Below the pieces are notes generated by a model. It worked only from the letters and a program-made list of their open reading frames with translations. It did not search any database and was not told where the DNA came from. Positions 31,035 through 42,502 of a stretch of 64,000 nt of DNA are shown here, in pieces. The translations under genes were made by a program, and so were the position numbers. The stretch is from Armigeres subalbatus (lineage: Eukaryota; Arthropoda; Insecta; Diptera; Culicidae): NCBI RefSeq assembly GCF_024139115.2, contig NC_085141.1, positions 133,423,822 through 133,487,821 on the forward strand, written 5' to 3'. How positions within the stretch are numbered: the stretch's first letter is position 1; each line of letters begins with the position of its first letter.

Positions 31035-32510
31035 CAGGTAATATTGTACTTCCTGGACCGTATTTGAACCGATTGGAACCGGTAAACGGTTTTAGCATGT
31101 GCCGGTTCAAGGGTCAATTTCGGAAAATAACCAAACATGGTAGTTTTGTACTTCCTGGACCGTATTTGAACCGATTTGAACCGGTAAACGGTTTTACCAT
31201 GTACCGGTTCAAGCCACAATTTAGGAAAATAAGCAAACCCCATCAGCGGAGTATCAAACTTCATGATTTCAAAAGTAATTACATTCCATGGTAGTTTTGT
31301 ACTTCTTGAACCGTATTTGAACCGATTGGAACAGGTAAACGGTTTTATCATGTGCCGGTTCAAGGGACAATTTCGGAAAATAAGCAAACCCCATCATGCG
31401 GCATATCAAACTTCATGATTTCAAAAGTAATGGCATTCTATAGTAGTTTTGTACTTCCTGGACCGTATTTGAACCGGTAAACGGTTTTACCATGTACCGG
31501 TTCAAGGGACAATTTTGGAAAATAACCAAACCCCATCATGCGGCGTATCAAACTTCATGATTTCACAAGTTATGGCATTCCATGGTAGTTTTGTACTTCC
31601 TGGACCGTATTTGAACCGATTGGAACCGGTAAACGGTTTTATCATGTGCCGGTTCAAGGGTCAATTTCGGAAAATAACCAAACCCCATCATGCGGCGTAT
31701 CAAACTTCATGATTTCAAAAGTTATGGCATTCCATGGTAGTTTTATACTTCCTGGACCGTATTTGAACCGGTTAACGGTTTTACCATGTACCGGTTCAAG
31801 GGACAATTTTGGAAAATAACCAAACCCCATCATGCGGCATATCAAACTTCATGATTTCACAAGTTATGGCATTCCATGGTTTTACCATGAACCGGTTCAA
31901 TGGGCAATTTTGAAAAAAAAGCAAACCACATCATGCGGCGTATCAAGCTTCATGATATCACAAGTTATGGCATTCTATAGTAGTTTTGTACTTCATGGAC
32001 CGTATTTGATTCGATTGGAACCGTTAAACGGTTTTACCATGGACCGGTTCAAGGGTTTATTTTGGAAAATAAGCAAACCCCATCATGCGGCGTATGATTT
32101 CATAAGTTATGGCATTCCATGGTAGTTTTTCACTTTCTGGGCCGTATTTGAACCGATTACATGCGGTAAACGGTTTTACCACAGACAAACAGACATAACA
32201 CATGGAACATTCACTCATCAAATTCATCGTCGCGTAACAAACACCTTAGTTGGGTTTCAATCGGTTCAAATACGGTCCAGGAAGTACAAAACTACCATGG
32301 AATGCCATTACTTTTGAAATCATGAAGTTTGATACGCCGCATGACAATAACCATGGGTTCGGTTATTGTCCAAAATTGTCCCTTGAACCGGCACATGGTA
32401 AAACCGTTTACCGGTTCCAATCGGTTCAAATATGGTCCAGAAAGTACAAAAGTACCATAGAATACCATAACTTTTGAAATTATGAAGTTTGAAGGGTCGC
32501 ATGATGGTAT
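31035..32510. repeat. Second tandem-arm foldback array (units about 142-154 bp)
   Basis: GTACTTCCTGGACCGTATTT anchors occur near 31046, 31148, 31300, 31451, 31593, 31745 and 31989, with degraded forms near 32130. Units also share GTAAACGGTTTTACCATG and CATCATGCGGCGTATCAAAC. From 32250 to 32480 the same unit appears in reverse complement (GGTCCAGGAAGTACAAAACT). A fragment ACAGACAAACAGACATAACA at 32183-32202 interrupts it. Short ORFs here are repeat artefacts. Confidence 0.8.
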
Positions 32511-32929
32511 TCGGCTTTTTTCGTAAAGTGACCCCGTAACAGGTTCCGGCGGAAGGTTCTGATTCCGGAATACAGGCCATATTTTGGACCGATCAAATCC
32601 CTGATCAAATTTGGTATAGTTTATGCGTCGTTTCCATTCAAAATATCTAAAATAATCATTTCCGAAGTATGCGTTCTGGCATACGGCTAGAAGCTAACAC
32701 ACTTTTTAAATCCGGAATAACTCCGGTATCAAGTGGCCAGTCCTAAAAACCCATAAAGGCCTGAAACTTGAATAAATTCCGCTTTTTTAGGGGAAAGTTG
32801 CGAAAAAAAATGTCGAAAGACAAAAAAGTTATAGCCAAAAAGATTTTTTTTTTCGTTTTCAAAGTGGGGGGGGGGTTGACTTTAACATCACTTTATCAAT
32901 CCTGATGAAGTGGTGGAATTCCGAATGAT

Positions 32930-33244
32930 TTTTGAACAATTCTCGCGGAAATTAAACAGAATCTCTGAAAAATTTTGCTTGGAAATTTTGCTACAAATTG
33001 TTAATGAAAAAACAAAACAATCTCCAGTGTAAATTCTGAAAAATTCTTCTTAAACTCCGAAAAAAATCCATGGGAATTCTGTCTGAAAATTCAAAGCAGG
33101 TCCGTGGGAAATGCACATAATTTTCGGTGGAAAACAATTGTTCACATTTTCTTTTTTTTTTTTTGATTTTTCTACACGAGAAAATCTTCATTTCCAAGAA
33201 AAGTTTTTCGAAAATTTTAAGAAGTACACTTCAAAATTTTCAAC
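32930..33244. repeat. Degenerate GAAATTCTGAAAAATTC sequence
   Basis: Loose repetition of TCTGAAAAATT and GTGGAAATT words resembling 24010-24840; includes a poly-T run near 33151-33164. Confidence 0.4.
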
Positions 33245-33485
33245 CCGCCTTGCGAGCAAAGACGTAAGATTGCCAATCCGTTGCTGTGCAGGATGTTTTC
33301 GGGTGGGAAACATTCTCGATACACTAGGTATAGTGTATCTATCGTACTTGCTGCACAAGATACATAATCATGCCATGGCTGGTATACAAAAGGTTTAAAT
33401 TTATTACTGAGGAAATGCTAATAATAAATATCAAGTTGAAACGCAGACCAACTTCCAGTTGGAATGTGGAGCCATAGAAAAAGAA
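33245..33485 (+). mobile_element. SINE related to 7438-7922, plus orientation
   Basis: GCCTTGCGAGCAAAGACGTA and AAGATTGCCAATCCG match the tRNA-like head of 7438-7922 in the opposite orientation. The 3' part CCAACTTCCAGTTGGAATGT runs into a GAAGAAG tail. Confidence 0.75.
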
Positions 33486-33831
33486 GAAGACAGAGAAATT
33501 CTTCTGAATTCCCAAGAGATATTAAAAAGCAATTTCTGTTGATTTCAAACAGAAATGCATAGGAATTTTGAAATGAAAATTTTGGAAAATATTGGAAGGT
33601 AAACTAATTTGAAGATTCTGAAAACAATACTAGAATTTCTACAGAAATGCTACTCAAAGAAACAACAGTAGGAGTTTTTTTGCATCTCTTAGATTTCATA
33701 TTAACTTTGTGATTCCTGAACTGGACTCTGACAAATTTTTAGTTGTAGGAGTTCAGTTCAGATGCTTCGCTGAGGTTAATATATCTTAAGAATTTTCAGT
33801 ACCTCCAGAGTTAAGTTTTTTTACTTCAAAA

Positions 33832-33955
33832 AACCACTTGGTATTAGGGGGAGGGGGGTCTGCCAAATGACCACGATAAACCACATGCCTCCCCCCATGT
33901 GGGTGTTGAAAATCCTCAAAAATATAACCACGTGGTTTCTGGATGGCCCTTTCAA
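33832..33955. mobile_element. MITE with CCACGTGG ends, about 124 bp
   Basis: AAACCACTTGGTATTAGGGGGA on the left and ATATAACCACGTGGTTTCTG on the right are inverted. The interior CCTCCCCCCATG complements GGGGGAGGGGGG. Same family as 30298-30420. Confidence 0.65.
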
Positions 33956-34764
33956 CAAGTGTATAGGACGGGCTAGAATATACCTTGTGATTATTTTTTC
34001 CTCAAACCCTTTTCACCCTTCGTTATAACCTAACATCAACATTTCATTAAAAGAAAATATATATTTTCCCCTTGGCAGGTACTTATAAACTAGAAAATAG
34101 TTTATCTTGATTATAATCCAATTAGCTGATAAGTCTGTGCTAATTGTAAACTAAGCTGACCTCTCAAGATCATCCACTACAGACCAGATCCGTCCCAAAA
34201 GGAGGAGTTATTCCATTTGAAAGCGTCACCCGCATCATGTCTCCCTTGAAACAAGTCGTCGTTATAATTACAGCATGATAATTTAAATGGAGAAAAATTA
34301 GCTGGAAAATTAACCAGCATCTCCGACGGTGACATCATCCCATTCTATGCACATCAGAAGTGGAGCAGAACATCATCGTCACTTGGATTTGCCGGGTTGG
34401 TTGGTCCTGTCGGTTACTCGTCGTTGTCGTTTTGGTTTTCCATTGGCTCTGTGCAGCTTGTCGACCATGGTATTAACTTTGCATGATGCGGGAAAACAGC
34501 AAACGATATCCTGTTATCGCAAGACTTGTTGCTTCTGTTTTATATGGGGGAATGGGGAACAAAAGGAGAAGGATAATAAAACAATTTGCCAACTCATTTG
34601 CAGTAGGTTCGTTACACACGGTTGAGGAGTAAATTCATCATGATATGATCTGTTGAACCAGTAGAAACAGACTTAGTATAATTTAGGTATCTACACACTT
34701 AAATTTGGTACCGAATCTCGAAGAATATCTTACTATCGTGATTTGCACAGACGATTGCTGTATA
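33956..34764. other. No recognised feature
   Basis: One 98-codon ORF (34329-34625) without recognisable domain. Nothing else was recognised. Confidence 0.4.
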
Positions 34765-35215
34765 ACTTATGTCATTTGAGCGTTTTGCCTTTCTCGTACA
34801 ACTAAGTTGTACCGAAAGGCTATCATTTCACTCCGAAAACGAACTTTTTATAGAAGCCTTTGAGACCCATAGTATTATATACCAATCGACTCAGCTCGAC
34901 GAGCTGAGCACATGTCTGTCTGTCCGTGTGTATGTGTGTGTGTATGTGTGTGTATGTGTGTATGTGTGTGCACAAAAGCTATAAAAAACATTAGACAACT
35001 TTTCGTACAGAAATCCTTAACCGATTTTCTCGCTTCTCGCTTCTCGAAGATTTATTCGACAGGGGACAAAGCCTAGTTGATCACTATTGAATTTTATAAC
35101 GATCGGTCATTGCGTTTAAAAGTTATGAAGAAAATGGTACATCGGACCATATAACCCCATATAAGGTTGGTGTCTTAACTAAATGCGAGAAAGGCACTAC
35201 CAACGCTAGGTGGAT
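34765..35215. mobile_element. Non-autonomous TIR repeat with TGCCTTTCTCG ends
   Basis: The left end TGCCTTTCTCGTACAACTAA is inverted at the right as ATGCGAGAAAGGCA, followed by CTAGGTGGATTAATC. A related copy is at 58538-58943. A TGTGTATG microsatellite lies inside at 34914-34970. Interior phrases such as CCTTAACCGATTTTCTCGC and TTATGAAGAAAATGGTAC recur elsewhere in the window. Confidence 0.6.
34914..34970. repeat. (TG)n-type microsatellite
   Basis: TGTCTGTCTGTCCGTGTGTA followed by imperfect TGTGTG/TATGTG repeats. Confidence 0.85.
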
Positions 35216-35232
35216 TAATCTGGGTTTTTTCT

Positions 35233-35466
35233 CTTGTCATAAGACGAGTTAGTACTACCCCTTGATTTCCATAACATGCTGGTAGCTTTACAGATACGTA
35301 TCCTCAACAATAAGACCGTCTTAAGTGTCTCTTACTTGACTCGACTTGACTTGAGTCAAGTACAAGCCACTGATGACCTTACTGTTGAGGTCAGAAGACG
35401 TATTTGTAAAGTTACAATCAAGTGGTGGAACTAAATGGAATAGTACTAACTCGTCTCATTACAAGT
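35233..35466. mobile_element. Foldback MITE with CTTGTCATAAGACGAGTTAG ends
   Basis: The arms CTTGTCATAAGACGAGTTAG and GTACTAACTCGTCTCATTAC, ACAGATACGTAT and GACGTATTTGT, ACTTGACTCGACTTG and CAAGTCGAG-like sequence are complementary about a centre near 35347. Same family as 58096-58329 and 61948-62071. Confidence 0.8.
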
Positions 35467-36059
35467 GATGACTTGCCACTAAAAGGTTCTTGGTAATTTT
35501 CTTATCAAAATAGTGCGTGTTTTGTCAAACATTTGAGTTAACGCAAAAATCAATATGATTATCAACAATTTCCGGAAAACTTTGTATTGTTAATCAACGT
35601 TCCTAATATTTCATATCATAAGTTATTAAGTAAAAACATTCTTTTCGTCGGGCTAATTGAAAAAAAAAATGTGAGCGTAAGTTATTGCAAAATCATTGTA
35701 GTTGATGCTCTGAGTAAAGAGTTTTTCACGAGTGTTGAATTGATAATTTTATCATTTGTTTACTGAAAAAATGTTACCCAAAACATCATTAATTCAAAAC
35801 TGCAAAAATAATATCGTAACTAAACAACACAACCGAAGTCGGTGGATAAAACTTATAAGCAGTCACATTCTTTCTATTCCAAAAAGTTTCAATCATGTTT
35901 TTAAATTTTCGAAGAAGTCTTGAAGTTTCTAATAGTTTCTGCTGTTCCATAAAATTGTTGAAATTTTTCTGGAAGTGCGTTATTATTTCTGCTAGTTCAG
36001 GGAGGCTCAGAGAATTTCTGAAATTTAATAATAGTTGACAGACCGACAGGTGAATTAAA

Positions 36060-36475
36060 CAAAAGTTGCATATCGAAACGAGGATTTAGCCAAATAGCTT
36101 AGCTTAGACTGACTATACTTGTCAATGGTATCTTCTCCGACCGTGACTTATCAGAACGCTACGATCCAAGTGAATAAAAGTTGAGATTTACCACCTATTC
36201 TAGATATACAAGTTTCAGAGCGCTCAAATATAGATCAATAATGGCGCCAGTCAGTTGGGAAAGGAGAGAAATGTTAGTGTGTAGTTTTTTATGCTACTAG
36301 AGACCGAGAATACCTCTTCCAAGTATAGATCAAGAATTCACTTGGAAAATTGATGTAGTTTATGCCACATTATGTGATGTATTCTCCAGTAGACCTCCTG
36401 CTTATAAAGGCAGAAGCGGTAGTCAATAGACTGTGAGCTCATCTCGGAAGTTAAACTAAACATAAGATATGTAAA
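36060..36475 (-). mobile_element. tRNA-derived SINE-like repeat
   Basis: Body phrases TTAGCTTAGACTGACTATAC, TAGATCAATAATGGCGCCAG and GACCGAGAATACCTC are shared with 46500-46956. The minus-strand head (GCTTCTGCCTTTATAAGCAGGAG) is tRNA-anticodon-like and shared with 47755-47835 and 60030-60100. Confidence 0.65.
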
Positions 36476-36482
36476 TATGAAC

Positions 36483-36667
36483 TACACCCAACCGGCTGTT
36501 GTTAGATTTTCTAACAATTCTGAATAAGAATCTACCAAAACATGTATAAGAACTGGGCATATGCGAAATTATTAGATTCTTATACAAAAAATGTAAGAAA
36601 AGCTTACAAAATTGTTAGATTCTTATACATAATTATTGAAAAATCTAACAACCGCCGGTTGGGTGTA
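36483..36667. mobile_element. MITE with TACACCCAACCGGC ends, 185 bp
   Basis: Inverted ends TACACCCAACCGGCTGTTGTT and CAACCGCCGGTTGGGTGTA. The interior is full of AGATTCTTATACA palindromes. Two further copies are at 49320-49527 and 51877-52085. Confidence 0.85.
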
Positions 36668-36884
36668 GTTTATAATGATTGTAGCAACTTCGGATGTGTG
36701 ACAACAAGTCTTTGAGGAAATTTGGTATAATTATTTTTAAGATTTCTAAAAACCCGTAAATAGTAATGAACACTCTGCAAAATTTTTGGACGATCATAAG
36801 CTTTACTGGTAGACCATAGTGATGGGATAATTGACCTTTCCAGTCAAAAACTCGTTTCATTGTCTCTATCGTTTCTTAGGCTTG

Positions 36885-38101
36885 TTTAAGGCCAACTTTC
36901 CTAAGGGACCCATATTTTTTTAACTCTAACTTTAACTTTAACCTCTAACAATTTCAAAAATCTAAAACAAAAGCCGAAAAAGTGTTTTTGCAATTCCTGA
37001 TCATAATATTTGGTTTACAGTTCGCATTTGAATGATAAAACGGCCTACTTTTCCATACAAATGAAATTTATGCTTTAATGATCATTATGCAACCCAAATG
37101 GGTTGCATAAAGTTCATTATAGCATTCATTTGGGTGCTATAATGGAAAACCAGCATTGGAACAATAGTTTCATGACCACATTTTGCTCAATTAGCTTGGG
37201 TGAGTGTTCAAATTGCGTATTCTCTGTGTCGCATAAATGATATAGTTTAATGGACATGACATCAAAATTCCCCAAAGTCAGATTTATCTATCGCTATATG
37301 GTATGTCGAGCATTCAATATGTTACGATAACATGGAATCTGTCTGTTTTCTGCAGCAACATGATTTTTTGGCCAGATTTATCATAAAACGTAAATCAGAT
37401 AGTACCATTTTGGTCCAGATTTATCAAATTAAAGCCCATTTTTCGTCATTGCAAAAAATAGCGTGTGCAACTCGTTGCAAAACTCGATTTTTTCAGCACT
37501 CGTAGTATTTATCCAACTCGGCAAGCCTCGTCGGATAAACGTACAACTCGTGCTGAAAAAATCATCTTTTTGCAACTAGTTGCACAAACTACTATTTTAC
37601 AATTCCTGATCATAATACCTGGTTAACAGTTAGCGTTTGAGTGATAAAACGGCCTACTTTACCAATAACATGGGTGCTTTAATGAACATTATGCAACTCA
37701 AATGGGTTGCATAAAATCCATTAAAGCACTCATTTGGGTGCTATAATGGAAAACCAGCATTAGAACAATAGTTACGTGATAAATGAAATAAATTGATGGA
37801 CATGACATCACATTCTCCAAAGGCAGGTTTATCTATCGCCTTATGGTTTGTCGAACACACAATGGGGCACGATAACATGGAATCTGTTTGTTTTCTGCAG
37901 CAACATGATTTTTTGGCAAGATTGGTCATGTTAAGTGAATAAAATTGTACCATTTTGGTACAGATTTATCATATTTAAGCCCATTTTCCGTCATTGCAAA
38001 AAATAGCGTGTGCAAACTCGTTGCAAAACTCGATTTTTGTTTAAAATTTTAAAAAATACTTAGAGGCCACAAAAAATATGGGTCAACTTCGGACCTTAAA
38101 T
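36885..38101. mobile_element. TIR element with internal 0.5-kb tandem duplication
   Basis: The ends TTTAAGGCCAACTTTCCTAA and the inverse GTCAACTTCGGACCTTAAA are flanked internally by the inverted GGGACCCATATTTTTTT / AAAAAATATGGG. Inside, 36993-37495 and 37597-38040 are diverged direct copies (AATTCCTGATCATAATA, GCAACCCAAATGGGTTGCAT, AAAATAGCGTGTGCAA). A hairpin at 37460-37595 lies between them. Confidence 0.65.
37460..37595. repeat. Hairpin, about 135 bp
   Basis: GTGTGCAACTCGTTGCAAAA pairs with TTTTGCAACTAGTTGCACA, and TTTTTTCAGCACTCGT pairs with ACTCGTGCTGAAAAAA, around a centre near 37525. Confidence 0.7.
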
Positions 38102-40185
38102 AAAATAAACAATTGATTGAGCGAATAAAAAAATGTTGACGGGAAAGATCAAATTTAAACCATTAAATATTAAAAACAAATACAGAAATCCATAACCATA
38201 ATCTGATAGGACCTCCGGAAAGTCCTTGAAATTCAGTTTTTGTCCTACCCACGTCTCGGAACGTGACCGCGCCTTTGATTGATGTTCTGTCAATATTTCT
38301 ATTAGATGATGGTTCGTTGAATAACGGCTCGTTAACGTTCGATTGGATTTTTTTAAAACGTCATGCTTTTTTGCATACTCTTGAAACTTCTTTGAGATAT
38401 TATTGACGAACTTAAAGTATATCTATTTAATGGGTGGTACATGATTCAACATTAAATATAGAATCATTTGTCAATAAAAAGGTTTTGGAGACTTAAAACA
38501 GAATTTCTAAAAAAATACATTTTATTGACAAATACAAAAAAGAATTGAACTATGTTCGATACTGTGACCATTTTTACAGTATTGTAACAATATGCTTTAC
38601 TACTATGGGAGCTTTCCTCCTCCTATAACGGAAATCTTTTGCCTTCTTCACATTTCAAGATACGTCTATTATCAAGCTAATTCGTCATTCCCATGACAAG
38701 TGTGAAAGGAAAGAGTTCCGCTGTGAACACGACGACGCGTTAATTTGCTGTTCATCTTAGTCAGCCAATCAGTTAATAGCCCACTGGGACATTGCTTTCT
38801 TGCTTCTCCGAAATCCCCCCTAGCATGAAAGGACCGCAACAGAAGGAATAGAACAGAGCTTACTATTACACCCGATCCTAATAACGGTACGAAGGGAGCC
38901 ACTTCCTCAATTTCCACACCGTTGAGCATCTGCTGGTTCCATTTCCGTTACGACTACCGGCTGAGGCAGCGACGGCGGCAACGACGATACATTGCATTGT
39001 CACATTTTCACCATTCCCATCCATTAATGCTTCCTTAATCGGAAAATTATGTTCCCTGTGCTGTGCTTTCACATCAAAAGTAAAGCGCCAGTGCTGTCCA
39101 ACGTGGAATGCTCCAGGGAAAATTTCCTCTTTTTTTCATTTTCGCATCCACTCACCACGTTCAGTGACGGTGGATTGAAGATGTATTAGAACCAATCGTT
39201 TACAATACTTTTTGACTCTTCTAGAGGTCAGACAATTTTTATTCTTTCCTGTCAATGACGATTCGAACTGACCTCCGGTGTCAAAATTTACGCTGATCGA
39301 TTGATTTCAATATACACGCAAACCGCCAATATAGAACGGTTTCTATTTCAATCAATTCTCTGAAAATATTAGGATAATATCTATATATATATATATATAT
39401 ATGAAGGCATCATATCTACTGCCGAACTTCATCTGACCGGAGTAAATTGCGACAAAATGATTGAATTCAATGAATCTCAAATATTCGTATTTTAGATTGG
39501 GTTGAAATAAACTTACCTCTTAAAAGGACAAAATTGGTAACTTATTTAACCATTCAACATAGTCTTCAGCCGTACATCAAAAGCTAGTTACTAGAAAGAT
39601 CTAAAACATGTTCTGAGAATAAAAATGTGTGCCCTAATTAATTGGTATGTCCTAAACCTGAACTGCGTTCCTGTGCAAGTCTGTGGTTCATAGCTCTGTT
39701 GTTGGTAATAAGTGGTTGTAATTCCTACAAGAGAGCCAGACAAAGTTAACTTTTTCTGCGCCCACCGTTATCAGCTTCACTCGTGGGACAAGGTACAATC
39801 ATTTATTTTATTTTCATTCCTTGCAACTGTTACAATCATTTTTAATATTCCCATTCCATGCAACCGATGCTTAACGTTCCACCGACGAATGATAAAAATG
39901 AGATGCAACCACGGTAACCAATCCTTTTCCCGGTTCAATATATTAATCTCGAGTTTTTTATTCTTCTCTACTTTGAATCTCTTATTTACATTCCTGATTA
40001 TAGTACGCAACGCAATTAGGGTAAACTGTTCCAGCATCCTTCTTATCTTGGTATCGGCAATTTTATGTTTCAAGTCCTATATCCCTTCTATCGAATTCTA
40101 GTTAACATATAATTGTATAAAGTGGATGTTGTGTACTTTTTGGCTAAATAGCTTCCTTTAGACAAGCTGGATGGTGAAATACGCC
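38102..40185. other. No gene recognised
   Basis: A minus-strand frame at 38672-38929 contains one hydrophobic stretch (LLGSGVIVSSVLFLLL) but no recognisable family or splice context. A 129-codon plus ORF at 39712-40101 is hydrophobic, overlaps a 98-codon minus ORF, and matches nothing known to me. A short (TA)n run is at 39381-39402. Confidence 0.35.
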
Positions 40186-40189
40186 CGAT

Positions 40190-41143
40190 TTATCTCTAAC
40201 ATGATATTGCCGGCTGACACGGCAAATGCCTTGTAAAGCGTACCATTGGTACTTCGCGTACTTGCTCCTCTCCGGAGGTGCAACTTTTACTGAGCGTCTA
40301 TTCTCCATGTTAGGAGCGGCTCACAACAACGTCTGTTTTCCATGTTAGGGTCAGCTGATCATCGTCTGAGTGCCAGATAGGGACTCTAAGTTAAACTGTG
40401 CACCATGATCCACCAGGAGGAATAGTCCTTCGGAAATTCAGGCCCTGCAAGCCAGCCTTTGGAAAAACTTAGGCAGCAGCAACGAATAATCAAAAAGGGA
40501 GTACGGACCGGAACAATCGGTGAAGACCACTGCGAGCAAATCTCTCAACTTCATCGGGAGCACACGCATACTCGCCCATGTGCTCAAGGATCGTGGATTC
40601 GGCATCGTAGCGCCGCAGGAGGTTTGTTGGAGGGAATCAATGGTGCGAACATTCAGAGGTAATCATACCATCTACCAGAGCTGCGGTAACACACACGAGC
40701 AGGGAACTGCTTTCCTAGTGATGGTCGATATACAAAAGGCGCGTGGTGGCCGATCAATGAGAGAATGTGCAGGTTGAGGATCAAAGGCCGGTTTTTCAAC
40801 TTCAGCATAATCAACGTCCATAGCCCACACTCCGGAAGCACTGATGATGATAAGGACGCATTCTACGCGCAGCTGGAATGTGAGTACGACAGCTGCCTAA
40901 GCCACGACGTCATCATCATCATAGCGGATTTGAACGCTCAAGTTGGTCAAGGGGAGGAGTTTAGACCGACTATTGGATAGTTCAGCGCCCACCGGATGAC
41001 GAACGAAAACGGCCTACGACTAATTGATTTCGCCGACTTAAAGAATATGGCATTCGCAGCACCTACTTCCAACGCAGTCTTCCGTATCGGTACACCTGGA
41101 GAGCACCACTGCAGACAGAATCACAAATCGACCACGTCACTTC
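40190..41143 (+). mobile_element. RTE-like non-LTR element, 5' part (continues at 44246)
   Basis: A 5' leader is followed by the endonuclease coding region. It stops abruptly at 41143, inside the codons for SQIDH, because a CR1-like element is inserted. Coding resumes at 44246 with IDGRQYKCLND. The left limit of the element is approximate. Confidence 0.75.
40459..41143 (+). pseudogene. APE-type endonuclease domain of RTE-like element, degenerate
   Basis: Blocks in three frames: KGRFFNFSIINVHSPHSGST, IIIIADLNAQVGQGEEFRPTIG (ADLNAQ in place of the usual GDFNAQ), MTNENGLRLIDFA, STYFQRS-like and SQIDH. A stop after PTIG at 40978-40980 and several frameshifts show it is inactive. The order matches RTE endonucleases. 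Confidence 0.8.
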
Positions 41144-41277
41144 TCCGATATTGTCTTTATTGTCTTTATTATTGTTGCAACAACAGGTTATATTTGGCCC
41201 CAATGATGTAGAGTATTTGAAAAAAGTGAACATTAAAATATGGTGTCAAGGGATAATACAAAATAGATATAAAATAT

Positions 41278-41605
41278 TTAAACAAGCATAGTCATTGTCT
41301 TCGTCTGTTTATGTCTGCGAAGAACAATAAAAATCTTCGGCGTAACATGCTCCGTGGCGTGGAAATCGAAGAGCGATGCGACTCTGTTGAGGACACGCTG
41401 TAGGCCACATATAGCTCCATGCATGCCATAATTTATACGACGAAAGGGCAGCCTCAACATATGGCTGTTACGAAGCATGCGTGGCTGGACGTTCAGGTCT
41501 ATTTGTTCCGACATAGCTCCACAGTCGATTCGTCCCTGCAGGGATCGGCGATCATAATGGCTTTGTCGACATCTCTCCTTGAACGAAGTAGCTCCACACG
41601 GAAGA
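41278..41605 (-). pseudogene. CR1/Jockey-like C-terminal fragment
   Basis: FKERCRQSHYDRRSLQGRID corresponds to the AAQATFAGKLLTGHIDCP region of the plus-strand copy at 8186-8300; AICGLQRVLNRVASLFDFH corresponds to its HEPIRSISRRFNEFSD block. The N-terminal side is cut by the MITE at 41606. Confidence 0.65.
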
Positions 41606-41946
41606 AATAAACTACCCAATAGTGAGTTTAATTCACCCAACCTCGAACATCCGTACGGGAAGCCAAAATTGAGTAAGTAGGGTCGAAGAAGTTTGCCTTT
41701 ACTCCCATGTTAAAAAAGTACCCAACGGAAAATTTATTTACCCAAATGTAAGTTTAATTCACTCAATTTCGACCTCAGGTAATAAAACTCAAAATTGGCT
41801 TCCCGTATTGAACTGGCTTCGTTGGATTGTTTGGCTCTTTTGTTTTTGACAACAAAAGAAAGAGTGGATGAAATAGAAGAGAAAAAATAACTCAAAAGTA
41901 AGTTTAAAAATACTCAATTTTGGGTACTTTTTTTCTTCCGTGCAAG
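41606..41946. mobile_element. MITE related to the 1249-1433 foldback
   Basis: GAAGAAATAAACTACCCAAT on the left and GGGTACTTTTTTTCTTCCGT on the right are inverted ends. Interior GAAGCCAAAATTGAGT is inverted as ACTCAAAATTGGCTTCC. It interrupts the CR1-like ORF between LPSYESRCQLINL and the C-terminal fragment. Confidence 0.65.
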
Positions 41947-42490
41947 TTGATCAACTGACATCGGCTTTCGTAACTCGGTAGGCGAAACGGATCCAGCCAA
42001 GTTAAGGGTCAAACACAATGGATATGTTTGCGTGCGTTTTGACAATTTTCTCATGGGAAAACTGTCAAAACGCACGCAAACGTATCCATTGTGTTTGGCC
42101 CATTAGTCTACGAAGCGCGAATCGAAGGAAACGGCGTTGAACAGATTCGATTCTCTCCGCACCGTTGATGTAAGACGGACTCCAGACAACATAAAAGTAT
42201 TCTAGAGTTGAGCGAGTCTAGGATCATGCCGAGGTCCTTCACATGGCTCACTCGCTCTATTTCTGTACCAAGAAGGCTGTAGTTGCAAACGATGGGCTGT
42301 TTTTTTTTCGTGAAAACGTTATGACGTTATCGGATGAATGAAACCAGTTCAGCAGACTGCCGCTGACTCCGAATCGGTCCAGTTTTGCAATGGCTAATGA
42401 GTGATTAATTTTATCGAAAGCTGCAGAGAGGTCAGTATGAATAACATCCGTTTGAGCCAGTTCTGTTAGACATTCTGTTCTGACGTAGGA
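41947..42490 (-). pseudogene. CR1/Jockey-like RT middle region, decayed
   Basis: Minus-strand translations give RT motif A (TDVIHTDLSAAFDKINHSLA), then GVSGSLLNW, a VVWSPSYINGAERIESVQRR block and DPFRLPSYESRCQLINL. The last two parallel AVVWCPF...RIEAVQRKF and LPPYEERCRLI of the plus-strand copy. The catalytic YADD segment was not found between them, so an internal deletion is likely. A hairpin repeat (42007-42102) sits within. Confidence 0.65.
42007..42102. mobile_element. Near-perfect hairpin MITE, 96 bp
   Basis: GGTCAAACACAATGGATATG and CGTATCCATTGTGTTTGGCC, with GTTTGCGTGCGTTTTGACA and its complement, pair with only one or two mismatches around a short loop near 42053. Confidence 0.85.
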
Positions 42491-42502
42491 CGTGAGGCAC
42501 AG

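Noticed and set aside
31034..32125. Several 97-117-codon ORFs on both strands
   Set aside because: They lie in the tandem array and repeat the same peptide in several frames.
38672..39072. Minus-strand ORFs as candidate 5' exon of Vmat
   Set aside because: One hydrophobic stretch but no LDNM-type TM1 signature, no matching splice phase and no similarity to VMAT N-termini.
39712..40101. 129-codon hydrophobic plus ORF
   Set aside because: Overlaps a 98-codon minus ORF, AT-driven Phe/Ile/Leu composition, no recognisable family.
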